NCBI GenBank assembly: GCA_949296365.1
Contig: CASFPZ010000001.1
Coordinates: 83,796 to 147,795 of the forward strand
Source of the DNA: an uncultured Akkermansia sp.
GTDB taxonomy: Bacteria > Verrucomicrobiota > Verrucomicrobiia > Verrucomicrobiales > Akkermansiaceae
Length of the DNA: 64,000 bases
Direction of reading: 5' to 3'
Part shown: piece by piece, positions 1 through 12,055 of the stretch
Layout: each line of letters starts with the position of its first letter
Position numbering within the stretch: the first letter of the stretch is position 1
The notes under the pieces: generated by a model
Told to the model about the DNA's origin: nothing
What the model saw: the letters and a program-made list of their open reading frames with translations, nothing else
Database searches by the model: none
Translations under genes and position numbers: made by a program

Positions 1-1
1 G

Positions 2-670
2 GTCGCTATTTTAATTTCCAACTTTGTCTATTTTGTGATTTTCCGCAAAGAATTCAGACGTCTCAACGAATTAAATGCAGCGACGATATCGAATTTTGGC
101 GATGCAGTGCCGTTAGCTTGGGAGGATCGCAAGGATAGCATTCCTATTTGGGTGACGATTGCCCACGTTTTCTTTTTGGGATGGACGGTGTATTTCTCTC
201 ATGTGCCAGCCTTGTTTATCGGAGGCTTTTTGTTTTACATGGGCTTTACTCTGACAACGCCGCAGTTCCAGAATAACATGACAATTAAGGTACCAATGAT
301 GGTGGCTTTCTTCTTAGCTGGATTAGTGATTTTGGGCGGAGTGCAGGCTTGGTGGTTGCAGCCTGTGTTGGTGGGATTGAATGCTGATTTTGTGATGGTT
401 GGCGCAACGATTCTGACTGCTTTTAACGACAATGCGGCTGTGACTTTCTTAGCCTCGACGGTTCCAGACTTGAGCGATAGTGTTCGCTATGCTGTTGTTG
501 CAGGCGCGGTGACAGGGGGTGGTTTGACGGTGATAGCCAATGCTCCCAACCCGGCAGGACAGGCCATTTTGGGTAAATTTTTCAAAGGAATTAATCCTTT
601 GTGGCTTTTTGCTTTTGCCATTTTCCCGACTTTAATAGTTTATGTGCTTTTTACCTGTTTTGGAACTTAA
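2..670 (+). CDS. Putative Na+/H+ antiporter, C-terminal part (gene runs off the window start)
   Basis: The reading frame is already open at base 2, so the start lies outside the window. The visible 222 residues are a polytopic membrane protein with about five hydrophobic segments. It contains the glycine/asparagine-rich stretch TVIANAPNPAGQAIL near the C-terminus and a TAFNDNAAVTFLAS segment. Both are typical of the putative Na+/H+ antiporter family (PF07399-like), which is predicted to exchange sodium for protons at the inner membrane. The nearest internal GTG at 35 is not a plausible start because it falls in the middle of a transmembrane helix. Family assignment is from memory of the motif; ion specificity is not shown by the sequence. 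Confidence 0.75.
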   Translation, partial: VAILISNFVYFVIFRKEFRRLNELNAATISNFGDAVPLAWEDRKDSIPIWVTIAHVFFLGWTVYFSHVPALFIGGFLFYMGFTLTTPQFQNNMTIKVPMMVAFFLAGLVILGGVQAWWLQPVLVGLNADFVMVGATILTAFNDNAAVTFLASTVPDLSDSVRYAVVAGAVTGGGLTVIANAPNPAGQAILGKFFKGINPLWLFAFAIFPTLIVYVLFTCFGT

Positions 671-685
671 TAGAATGAGAAGACA

Positions 686-1288
686 ATGTTTACTGGACTT
701 GTAGAAACGACGGCCAAGGTCGTTCGCATTCTTCCTTTGGAAGGGGGAGCGAGATTGACCTTGGATATTCCCTTCGCCAACGAATTGGGGTTGGGTGATT
801 CTGTAGCTGTGAATGGATGCTGCTTAACTGTAGATGATCTTGATAATCAGGAGGTAAGCTTTGACCTCCTCGCACAAACATTGCGCGTTACTAGTCTTGG
901 GGCCCTGCGCGAGGGTTGTCTTGTTAATTTAGAACGCGCGATGTGCCCGACAGATCGCTTAGGGGGGCATTTCGTGACGGGGCACGTTGATGTCTGTGGC
1001 GTAATCACCGATTTGTCGCCTGTGGGCCAGGATCATCGTTTCGAGATTGAAATTCCGGCTGAATTAATGCGCTATTGCTGTGACAAAGGGTCCATTTGCA
1101 TCAATGGTATTTCGCTAACAATTGCTGCAATTGTGTCTTCAAGTCGTTTGGAATTTTGGATTACTCCTCACACTTTTGCCGTAACGAATTTGCACGTGCT
1201 TAAAGTCGGAGATCCCGTCAATGTTGAAGTCGACATGTTGGCCAAGTACGTAGAGCGCTTGCTTCAACCAGCTGCTCAGACGGACTGA
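686..1288 (+). CDS. ribE: Riboflavin synthase alpha subunit
   Basis: 200 residues, the usual length for this enzyme, which dismutates two 6,7-dimethyl-8-ribityllumazine molecules to riboflavin in the cytosol. The protein starts MFTGLVE and has the two internally repeated lumazine-binding barrels (about residues 1-95 and 96-190), each with its own conserved segments: GDSVAVNGCCLTV in the first, KGSICINGISLT in the second, and GGHFVTGHVD at the junction. The start ATG is 16 bases after the antiporter stop, and AGAAGA upstream may act as a weak ribosome binding site. No other rib gene is adjacent. Confidence 0.95.
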   Translation: MFTGLVETTAKVVRILPLEGGARLTLDIPFANELGLGDSVAVNGCCLTVDDLDNQEVSFDLLAQTLRVTSLGALREGCLVNLERAMCPTDRLGGHFVTGHVDVCGVITDLSPVGQDHRFEIEIPAELMRYCCDKGSICINGISLTIAAIVSSSRLEFWITPHTFAVTNLHVLKVGDPVNVEVDMLAKYVERLLQPAAQTD

Positions 1289-1400
1289 GGATGGCCGTCT
1301 TGTTTCTCGAGAAACTGGTAACTGATAAACTTTTGTCACAGTATCGGCACGATGTTCTGATTGAAATTTAACAATTTCCTCACATACTAATGGCGCATTC

Positions 1401-3314
1401 ATGAGAATCGATTTTCTGACAGATCTTCTCCCTCCAGGAATTCCGAATTTTCTGCCTTTGCAGTTAGCAGAATTTTTGAAAAACCGTGGACACCGTGTGT
1501 TTATCAGAAATGCTGCAACGGCTAACCGAATCATTAAAGGTCCGTTGGGGTATATGCCTGAACCCGACGAATCTGAGGACGACAATAGTTTTAAAACTCG
1601 TTGGGCTCGCAAAAGACCCGACCTTGTCTACATGATGTTGACCGCGATGAGAGATGAGTCGGTGGTCGAATTGGTTGGTTCGTTGGAGATCCCCGCTGTG
1701 CTGGACTTGAGATCGTGGCGATTAGGGGAGGATGAGTTGGAAAAGCTTGCTGTAGAAATAGCTGATGTCGAGCATCAAGGAATATATATTCTTGTGCAGA
1801 CTGAACATGTTGCAACTCAACTTCGCGAGCTCGGATTGAACCAAGTTATTTGTCTTGATCAGGGGGTCGATCGGCGTCTCTTTCACTCGAGTCGTCACGA
1901 CGAACGCTTGCGCGACTGTTGGCAATGTCAGCCAGGGTGTCCTGTTATTGGCTTAATTGACTGGGAACAACCCCGAGAAGATACAGAAACGATTCTCACT
2001 TGGTGCCGTCCTTGGTTGCAGCAGGGAAAATGTCGGTTGGTCCTTATGACGGCAGATCCTCAGGGGGTAGAAAAGAAACTTATGGAGCGTTTCCCCGAAC
2101 TTGTCATCCAACCGGTCCGCTCGTTGGATGATCAAATTCGGTGTATGTCTTCCATCGATATCTTCTTGGCGGCCTCCCAGGATTTTAGCAATCGCGCCAC
2201 TTACCGAGAAGCATTGAGTTGTGGCAAAATGGTCATTTACCCGGGAGTCCTCAATGGTAATCGTGGTTCTCAACCGCTGCTAGCCCCCGTTAGGTTGTAT
2301 AGCGCCGGAGATGAAAATGATTTCCAGAGTGTGCTCAAGGAAGTGTTGACGAAATGGAAACCGACCCCGGAGCTTGAAGCAAAAGCTCGCGAATTGACAG
2401 CTAATCAGGATGTGCGGCGCATTTACAGCGAAATTGAAGAAATCTTAAGACGCAGCCTTCTTCAGCCTGATGTCCGAGGCTCAGGGCGTGCTCCTCGCAA
2501 TGCTGTGTATTCGTGCCGTACTATTTTCTTGTCTGATATTCACCTGGGAACTACGGATAGCAAGGCCAACGAATGTCGCCGTTTCCTTAAACACATACGT
2601 GCCGAAAAAATCGTGTTGATCGGCGATATTGTAGATGCCTGGGCGTTAAGTCGAGGTTCGTCTTGGTCTAACAAACATGGGCGTCTTGTGCGTACTTTGT
2701 TACGCAAACTTGACCGCGAAAATACGGAAATTATCTATTTGCGTGGCAACCACGATGAAATTATAGAACGTTTCATGCCAATGACTCTGGGTAATCTTCA
2801 CTTTGACCGCGAATACATGCATCACTCGGCTGATGGCAAAACCTACCTCTGTATCCACGGAGATGGATTTGACAGTATTTGTTCGCATTTCAAATGGATT
2901 GCTCATTTGGGGTCTGTTGGTTACGACATCTTGTTGTGGTTTAACCGTATTTACAACAAGTTCCGTGCATGGAGGGGTAAAGCCTATTACTCTATTTCTA
3001 AAGCAATTAAAGGTAAAGTTAAAAGCGCCGTCAGTTTCATCGATAATTACGAGAAACAACTTGAAATGATGGCTAAACGACGCAATTGCGATGGCATTAT
3101 CGCGGGGCATATTCACCAGGGTGCTGACAAAATGATCGGTCCAACCCGTTATCTTAATTGTGGTGACTGGGTCGAATCCCTCTCCGCTGTCATTGAAGAA
3201 CACGATGGTACGATGCGTCTTATCCATTATGACGAGTGGATGCGGCGATTGACGGTTGAACATGCTGAAGCCTGCTTTTCGGAGCACGTTGAGAGGACTC
3301 CAAATGCTGAGTAA
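1401..3314 (+). CDS. Two-domain protein: glycosyltransferase-like N-terminus fused to LpxH-like metallophosphoesterase
   Basis: 637 residues. Residues 1-350 look like a GT-B fold glycosyltransferase (an N-terminal sugar-acceptor half beginning DFLTDLLPPG, and a C-terminal half with the S-x-D-I-F-L-A-A-S and EALSCGK segments typical of GT4-type donor sites). Residues 370-635 are a calcineurin-like phosphoesterase with the metal-binding series SDIHLG (about 376), GDIVDAW (407), GNHDE (448), HGDGFD (485) and GHIHQG (568). This set, the R-G-N-H-D motif and the length match the UDP-2,3-diacylglucosamine hydrolase/LpxH-like family, whose known members act in lipid A synthesis. The fusion suggests a role in envelope lipid or glycan assembly, but neither substrate can be read from the sequence. 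The gene stands alone between ribE and dnaK. Confidence 0.8.
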   Translation: MRIDFLTDLLPPGIPNFLPLQLAEFLKNRGHRVFIRNAATANRIIKGPLGYMPEPDESEDDNSFKTRWARKRPDLVYMMLTAMRDESVVELVGSLEIPAVLDLRSWRLGEDELEKLAVEIADVEHQGIYILVQTEHVATQLRELGLNQVICLDQGVDRRLFHSSRHDERLRDCWQCQPGCPVIGLIDWEQPREDTETILTWCRPWLQQGKCRLVLMTADPQGVEKKLMERFPELVIQPVRSLDDQIRCMSSIDIFLAASQDFSNRATYREALSCGKMVIYPGVLNGNRGSQPLLAPVRLYSAGDENDFQSVLKEVLTKWKPTPELEAKARELTANQDVRRIYSEIEEILRRSLLQPDVRGSGRAPRNAVYSCRTIFLSDIHLGTTDSKANECRRFLKHIRAEKIVLIGDIVDAWALSRGSSWSNKHGRLVRTLLRKLDRENTEIIYLRGNHDEIIERFMPMTLGNLHFDREYMHHSADGKTYLCIHGDGFDSICSHFKWIAHLGSVGYDILLWFNRIYNKFRAWRGKAYYSISKAIKGKVKSAVSFIDNYEKQLEMMAKRRNCDGIIAGHIHQGADKMIGPTRYLNCGDWVESLSAVIEEHDGTMRLIHYDEWMRRLTVEHAEACFSEHVERTPNAE

Positions 3315-3514
3315 GATCCTCGCCTATTAAGACATGGAAGGAGATGGTGAGATGGAGCCTCTTCTTCACGGTAGATGGAGTCTCTCTGGGGGACGAATTT
3401 GGCCTATTAGCCTCGTACACCAGGTTCCATGGCAGTGGCTGTGTATTATGCTGTTCTCATTAGCTATTCCATGGAGCTATATGCTCGATCTTGTTGGCAT
3501 AGATAGAAAAGTGG

Positions 3515-3551
3515 TACATTTTGACGCAGGGGGGAGGTGTGACAAAATGTA
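3515..3551. promoter_or_regulatory. Inverted repeat TACATTTTG / CAAAATGTA upstream of dnaK
   Basis: TACATTTTG at 3515-3523 is a perfect inverted repeat of CAAAATGTA at 3543-3551, with a 19-base G-rich spacer. It lies 11 bases from a second palindrome at 3562-3580 that shares the CAAAATG core. Together they look like a paired operator for a regulator of the heat-shock gene. This is inference; the spacing would also allow an RNA hairpin. Confidence 0.35.
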
Positions 3552-3561
3552 AGCAAGTGAG

Positions 3562-3580
3562 TCAAAATGACGCGTTTTGA
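3562..3580. promoter_or_regulatory. Palindrome TCAAAATGACGCGTTTTGA upstream of dnaK
   Basis: Six-base arms TCAAAA and TTTTGA are separated by 7 bases. The left arm and core repeat the CAAAATG of the neighbouring inverted repeat. It sits about 35 bases upstream of the candidate -35 box of dnaK, a position suited to an operator or activator site. No known regulator site was recognised. Confidence 0.35.
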
Positions 3581-3614
3581 TGGGTTAGTTTAGTGGTTAC
3601 GTGTGCCTTTTTTG

Positions 3615-3644
3615 TTGAGAGTGGAGAATGGATTTTGTGATAAT
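3615..3644 (+). promoter_or_regulatory. Probable promoter of dnaK
   Basis: TTGAGA at 3615-3620 and GATAAT at 3639-3644 are separated by 18 bases, close to a vegetative sigma factor promoter. It would give a leader of about 140 bases before the dnaK ATG. Confidence 0.4.
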
Positions 3645-3715
3645 ATACTAATTATCAATCATTTGTTATTATTTGTAAAAATGAGTCGAAAAATTGGCAC
3701 AGCATTTGCAGATAG

Positions 3716-5734
<2,019 letters not shown>

Positions 5735-5859
5735 CTCCTTTTTGTCAGGGAATGGGGTTGGCCGTGTGACAAGCTGCCGCCCCGTTCTAGGAAAACAAAT
5801 GATTTTCTACAACAAACCAGGTAGAAACAACCAAACAACAACCAACAATAAACAACATT

Positions 5860-6150
5860 ATGGCTACAATTAAACCATTAGGACAACGCGTTCTGATCAA
5901 GCGCATCGAAGCTGAAGAAAAGACAGCTGGCGGACTTTACCTTCCTGATACCGCTAAAGAAAAGCCCCAGGAAGCTGAAGTGATTGCCGTTGGTACGGGT
6001 GGACGCGACGATCAGGGTAAGTTGATTGAGTTTACCGTTAAAGTTGGCGATCGCGTGCTCACGTCTCGCTATGGTGGCACGGACGTCAAGATAGACGGGG
6101 AAGATTATGTAATCATCTCTGAAAATGATATTTTGGGAATCATTGCGTGA
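5860..6150 (+). CDS. groES: Co-chaperonin GroES
   Basis: 96 residues, the normal length. It has the family start [13 protein letters not shown], the mobile loop around [18 protein letters not shown] that contacts GroEL, and the [21 protein letters not shown] roof region. The ATG is preceded by an A/C-rich leader with no Shine-Dalgarno sequence. groEL follows after 49 bases, so the two are surely co-transcribed. No CIRCE element precedes the pair. Confidence 0.98.
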   Translation: MATIKPLGQRVLIKRIEAEEKTAGGLYLPDTAKEKPQEAEVIAVGTGGRDDQGKLIEFTVKVGDRVLTSRYGGTDVKIDGEDYVIISENDILGIIA

Positions 6151-6187
6151 AATATTCCTATTTTCTGTAACAACTAACCAATTTTAA

Positions 6188-7843
<1,656 letters not shown>

Positions 7844-7883
7844 TTGCCCTCCATAACTCGATAAAATAACCATTTTTATCATC

Positions 7884-7920
7884 AAGAGCTTTCTCCAATA
7901 TTGGAGGAGGCTCTTTTTTT
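7884..7920 (+). terminator. Rho-independent terminator of groES-groEL
   Basis: Stem AAGAGC (7884-7889) with GCTCTT (7910-7915), continued inside by CTCCAA / TTGGAG, followed by an unbroken run of T residues. It lies 40 bases after the groEL stop. Confidence 0.9.
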
Positions 7921-7983
7921 GTGTCAATGTCAGGATTTAGACATGTCCTTGGGAACCTCTGTTTATATGGTTTTGAGTAGGGA

Positions 7984-8730
7984 ATGCCAGCTAAATTGAA
8001 ATTGGAGCCGTACCGAGTTGAACGGCGCCAGCCAGAACCGAGCGTTTTGGCTCATTCTGTGCAAGCGCGAGCTTTTGTCTTTTCGGCGGGTATTTTTATC
8101 CTATTAGGAGTGTTTTTGTGTTTATTTAAATTGCAGGTATTTAATGAACGTCTACCTGTTGTCCTAGTTGTTCATACTGTAGAGGAAACATATACATCGC
8201 CATCCCCAGTTCCAGTTAGTCCCCCCCCAAATCCTGAACCTGTAGCCCCGGCGATGAATTGGGATCTATCATCGGCTGTTGAAAAGGTGAACATTGCATC
8301 CGTTGAAGTAGATGAATTAGTCTGGACGCCATATGAAACAGCAGAACTTGACGTCGGAACGCTCTGGGTAGACAAGCAAACGGTTACGTCGATCAATTCG
8401 AAACCATCGAAATCGCAGACAGGAGATGCGGAGGAAACTCAAGCTGCGAGCATTGTTGAAACGTCCCCTCAGGTATTGCAGGCGCCATTGCCGCCCTATC
8501 CAGAATCGGCCCGACGCGCTGGACAAACTGGCGTGGTGAAACTTATGGTTTCTGTGGATGAACTGGGTGGGGTGAGTGAGGTTTCGCTAGAAGTATCCAG
8601 TGGATATGTTACACTCGACCGCGCTGCTATGAATTGGGTCAAGGATCGTTGGAAATTTCGCCCCGCCAACCGACAAGGTATCCCCATTGCTTCTCGTGTC
8701 CTGATCCCTGTACGATTTTCACTTAAATAA
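7984..8730 (+). CDS. tonB: TonB-family energy transducer
   Basis: 248 residues. One hydrophobic membrane anchor (about residues 30-47) is followed by a Pro-rich stretch (SPSPVPVSPPPNPEP, about 73-87), an acidic middle and a C-terminal TonB domain from about residue 165 with the hallmark PPYPESARRAGQTG and a following VTLDRAA...WKFRPA region. TonB proteins transmit proton-motive force from ExbB/ExbD to outer-membrane receptors. No exbBD lies next to this copy; a second TonB/TolA-like gene with exbBD is at 43.5-46.2 kb. It starts 64 bases after the groEL terminator and is followed closely by the pyrophosphatase gene. Confidence 0.88.
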   Translation: MPAKLKLEPYRVERRQPEPSVLAHSVQARAFVFSAGIFILLGVFLCLFKLQVFNERLPVVLVVHTVEETYTSPSPVPVSPPPNPEPVAPAMNWDLSSAVEKVNIASVEVDELVWTPYETAELDVGTLWVDKQTVTSINSKPSKSQTGDAEETQAASIVETSPQVLQAPLPPYPESARRAGQTGVVKLMVSVDELGGVSEVSLEVSSGYVTLDRAAMNWVKDRWKFRPANRQGIPIASRVLIPVRFSLK

Positions 8731-8742
8731 CATGAGCCTATC

Positions 8743-10434
8743 ATGAATGAATGCCTTTTCAATCCCCTGTACGTCATTGGCCATAAAAATCCTGATACGG
8801 ATTCTATTTGCGCGGCTATAGGCAATGCTGCTTTTTTGCGTAAACATGGGTATCCGGAAGCAATTGCGGCTCGTTGCGGAGAATTAACCCAGCGCATTTC
8901 GTGGGTCTTGGAACAAGCTGGCCAACCTCTTCCTGTATTGATTCGTGATGCTACGCCAACAGCAGAATCTATTTGCCACAATAACATGGTATCTGTCTTG
9001 CCTGACGATACGTTTTTGACAACTTACCGGCGCATGATCGAAAATAATCTCGATGTGATTCCAGTGATTGACAATGCGGACAATTTGCATGGCTTGATTC
9101 GGCACTTTGATTTGTTGAACTTGTTATTGCCACGTCAATTGAGTGACGATAGCGTGCGGACGGTCGTTGCCAGTCTCGACAACATTGCCCGTACGATCAA
9201 TGCTCGTTGTTTGACAGGCGAGACTCTTAGTACAGACGATGAAGAACTTTATCTTTTAGTCGGTGCCTCTAGCGAACCAAGTATTCGTTCGCGTCTGGCT
9301 AATTATAAGCGCAAAGGCCTTGCAGGCAAACTGTGCGTGATTTGTGGCGACCGACCGAATATTCAATTATTTGCAGTGGAATATGGGGTCCGCGCTCTTG
9401 TGATTACTGCCGAAGCTCATCCTACTGCCGATATTCGCGAAGCTGCCCAGGAATCGGGAACTTGTATTCTTAGTACCCCTTGGGATACTTCGAGTGTGGG
9501 CCAGTTGATTCGTTGTTCTCGTCGAGTTCACGATGTTGTTCATCGAGAATTTGTCACTTTCAGCTCGACGATGACTTTGACGCGAATGCGACAAATTGCC
9601 GTTCAGAGCCGTCAATCCCTTTTCCCTGTACTTTGTAAACATACTAATAAAGTCATTGGTATCATTTCTCAAACTGACCTTGTCGATCCGCCGCGTATGC
9701 GTCTCGCACTCGTCGATCACAACGAGTTCGGACAAGCTGTCGATGGGGCAGAAGAAGCTGAAATAGTCGAGGTGATGGATCACCATCGTTTGGGAACTCT
9801 GATTGCTACGCGCGAGCCTATTCGTTTTATCAATGAACCAGTTGGCTCGACGTCTACTCTCGTTGCTCGCCGATTCTTCCATCGCGATGAAAAACCAGAA
9901 CCAGGAATTGCCCTATGTCTGTGCGCTGGCATCCTCTCAGATACCATCAATTTGACCTCTCCGACGTCAACGAGTATCGATCGGCAGATGATGGAGTGGC
10001 TGATTCCCATTGCCGGAATCGATCCTGAGAAGTTTACTGACGAATTTTTTGCAACGGGTTCGTTGTTGCGAGGTAAAGATACTGATCCCTATGCGATCAT
10101 CCAGGCTGATCGCAAAGAATTTGTCGAATTCGGCTCTCGAATTAGTATCTCTCAGGTGGAGGAAGCGGGTGTTTATGGCTTCGAGGCTGTGCGCAAGAAA
10201 CTTCAAAAGGCGTTGGAAGAACTATTGCAGCAGGGCAAATATCGTCTGGCCTGTCTGTTGGTAACTGATATTACGTCTCATGATTCTCTCCTGTTGGCTG
10301 TCGGAGATGAAGCCGTTCTCGACAAATTGGAGTTTAAACGGCAGGACGATAATTTATTCCTTGCGAAAGATGTTGTCAGTCGTAAAAAACAACTCTTTCC
10401 TGCTATTTCCCGGGCATTGAAGAGTATTGAATAA
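8743..10434 (+). CDS. ppaC: Manganese-dependent inorganic pyrophosphatase (family II) with CBS and DRTGG-type insert
   Basis: 563 residues, much longer than the roughly 310 of a plain family II enzyme. The DHH catalytic domain is split: VIGHKNPDTDS at residues 11-21, then a regulatory insert from about 65 to 310 (two CBS segments such as LDVIPVIDNADNLHGLI and LFPVLCKHTNKVIGIIS flanking a DRTGG-like part), then VDHNEFGQA and the MDHHRLGT motif near 345. The C-terminal DHHA2 domain ends with the substrate-binding SRKKQ motif. CBS domains in such enzymes bind adenine nucleotides and control activity. The reaction is hydrolysis of pyrophosphate to phosphate in the cytosol. Confidence 0.93.
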   Translation: MNECLFNPLYVIGHKNPDTDSICAAIGNAAFLRKHGYPEAIAARCGELTQRISWVLEQAGQPLPVLIRDATPTAESICHNNMVSVLPDDTFLTTYRRMIENNLDVIPVIDNADNLHGLIRHFDLLNLLLPRQLSDDSVRTVVASLDNIARTINARCLTGETLSTDDEELYLLVGASSEPSIRSRLANYKRKGLAGKLCVICGDRPNIQLFAVEYGVRALVITAEAHPTADIREAAQESGTCILSTPWDTSSVGQLIRCSRRVHDVVHREFVTFSSTMTLTRMRQIAVQSRQSLFPVLCKHTNKVIGIISQTDLVDPPRMRLALVDHNEFGQAVDGAEEAEIVEVMDHHRLGTLIATREPIRFINEPVGSTSTLVARRFFHRDEKPEPGIALCLCAGILSDTINLTSPTSTSIDRQMMEWLIPIAGIDPEKFTDEFFATGSLLRGKDTDPYAIIQADRKEFVEFGSRISISQVEEAGVYGFEAVRKKLQKALEELLQQGKYRLACLLVTDITSHDSLLLAVGDEAVLDKLEFKRQDDNLFLAKDVVSRKKQLFPAISRALKSIE

Positions 10435-10604
10435 TTAATATTACCTTCTGCAGGATGGGCATCAGTAGCGCTGTTTCCTAACTCCTACGAATGATAATCG
10501 CAACTGTTGGCGTTCCTCTGATCGTTATAATTTTGTATCAGCCATGGACAAAGGAGAAACCCTAAGAGCTGATTTTTCGAAGTGCTTCAATGTTATCTTA
10601 AAAT

Positions 10605-11453
10605 TTAAAGCCATGAGTTGGCTATGATGACCATCGCTGGAAGACAAAGGATTATAGCTATACTCAGTTCTGTCAAGATGAGAGAATCCCCCGATTGTGT
10701 ACTAAATAATGCTTTCCAGTTGGCTAAAAGGAGACTAAGAGTCAAAGTCCACGCAAATTCAATCCCATCCCAAAAGGCCCATACAATCAAAACGATGGAC
10801 CAAAAGGCAATCCCTGCTTTTGCAAGCTTTATATTTGTTTCTATTTCTTGTTGAGCCCAGTAGTGGAAGTGGTCGTGGACGTCGATAGAGCGATGTTCGT
10901 GTGAACATAAACGCATGCACAAATCGCGTGTATAAACAATAATACCCATGTATAACCCTAGAATAAAGGGGACTGCGCTGAAAATATAGTTCCAAACACT
11001 GTAGTAATATGCCGGAAATGATACAATGAACATAAGAGAAAACCCTATCGACATACTTCTACGAAAAGCTTGGGGGGCGTCGTGTAGGATTCCGAACAAA
11101 GCTAAACTTACAGCAATGAATGCCATACCAAACATGAGACTGCTGACGCAAAAGTAGAAAATTAAAGCAGCCGCAATCCATAATATTATCATCATGAGTA
11201 TGATACGCCCCCACGAATCATCCTGGTCTTGTTGGCTGAACTTGGCTGCTTGGTGGATAGGTTTCAGGATCCCTCGGTTGAGTGCTAACCCCAAAAACCA
11301 TGAAGCTATGAAAATGAAAGTATATTCAAGTGTAGGCAATTTCCACACATAATATACCCGGCTTAAAGCATAAGTCCAAATGATGGCAGCAACAGGATAA
11401 ATAAGCCCAGACGATATAATATGAGCAGACGAACGAGACAATTCTAATGGCAT
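10605..11453 (-). CDS. Unknown multi-pass membrane protein
   Basis: 282 residues with about seven to eight hydrophobic segments and no motif I recognise. A polar loop near the middle (about residues 178-205) holds a His/Asp-rich patch, HEHRSIDVHDHFHYW. It is transcribed against both neighbours, so it appears to be a single-gene unit. Function unknown; transporter or membrane-embedded enzyme are both possible. Confidence 0.6.
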   Translation of the reverse strand: MPLELSRSSAHIISSGLIYPVAAIIWTYALSRVYYVWKLPTLEYTFIFIASWFLGLALNRGILKPIHQAAKFSQQDQDDSWGRIILMMIILWIAAALIFYFCVSSLMFGMAFIAVSLALFGILHDAPQAFRRSMSIGFSLMFIVSFPAYYYSVWNYIFSAVPFILGLYMGIIVYTRDLCMRLCSHEHRSIDVHDHFHYWAQQEIETNIKLAKAGIAFWSIVLIVWAFWDGIEFAWTLTLSLLLANWKALFSTQSGDSLILTELSIAIILCLPAMVIIANSWL

Positions 11454-11645
11454 AATGATGCGTGATAAGTATTGGAAATGATAAAATGGATCATAGCAAG
11501 AGTTTGTTCTGTCACATCATCAATGATAGTCTTTGTGTGGTCCAATAACAAAGATTCCTCAATGCGGGCTTGACTCCATCAAATGAATCTATATAATTTC
11601 TTTCCCATTCATTGCGTTGGAAACGTAAATAACTAGAAAACCATC

Positions 11646-11918
11646 ATGAAACCCGATATCCACCCAGAATATAATCCGGTCGTATTTGTTGATATTTCGA
11701 CTGGACGCCGTTTTATTACGCATTCGACTGCTCGTTCCAATAAGAAAGAAGTGATCGATGGTGTTGAACACTATGTGATTACCTGTGGTATTACATCCGA
11801 TTCGCATCCTTTCTTCACTGGGAAGAGTCAATTCGTCGATACCGAAGGACGTATTGACAAGTTTGCCAAGCGTTTCGGATCTGTTCGTCGTGCGAGCAAG
11901 CCCAAATTGCACAAGTAA
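11646..11918 (+). CDS. rpmE2: 50S ribosomal protein L31, type B
   Basis: 90 residues starting MKPDIHPEYNPVVFVD, with the conserved ITCGITSDSHPFFTGK segment. It lacks the CxxC zinc motif of the ordinary L31, which identifies the zinc-independent type B form. In other bacteria this form is used under zinc limitation; no Zur box was identified here. A strong terminator follows. Confidence 0.95.
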   Translation: MKPDIHPEYNPVVFVDISTGRRFITHSTARSNKKEVIDGVEHYVITCGITSDSHPFFTGKSQFVDTEGRIDKFAKRFGSVRRASKPKLHK

Positions 11919-11949
11919 TTTTGTGCTGTTTTTTGTAAGTTTTTATAGG

Positions 11950-11983
11950 CGAGGGTATGCGTGTTGCGTACCCTCGTTTTTTT
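11950..11983 (+). terminator. Rho-independent terminator after rpmE2
   Basis: CGAGGGTA pairs with TACCCTCG around the loop, extended by GC pairs inside, and is followed by a run of seven T. It begins about 30 bases past the L31 stop. Confidence 0.9.
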
Positions 11984-12055
11984 ATCTAAAATTCATGAGA
12001 AGCTCATTACCTCGAAATAAGAAATTTTTAGGTAGCAGGCAACGTATTTAATTGC

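Noticed and set aside
3334..3552. 72-codon open frame upstream of dnaK
   Set aside because: No recognisable domain, no clear ribosome site, and it overlaps an inverted repeat that looks regulatory.
5735..5859. CIRCE operator before groES
   Set aside because: No TTAGCACTC or GAGTGCTAA arms occur; only a weak G/C pairing (GGGG...CCCC) is present.
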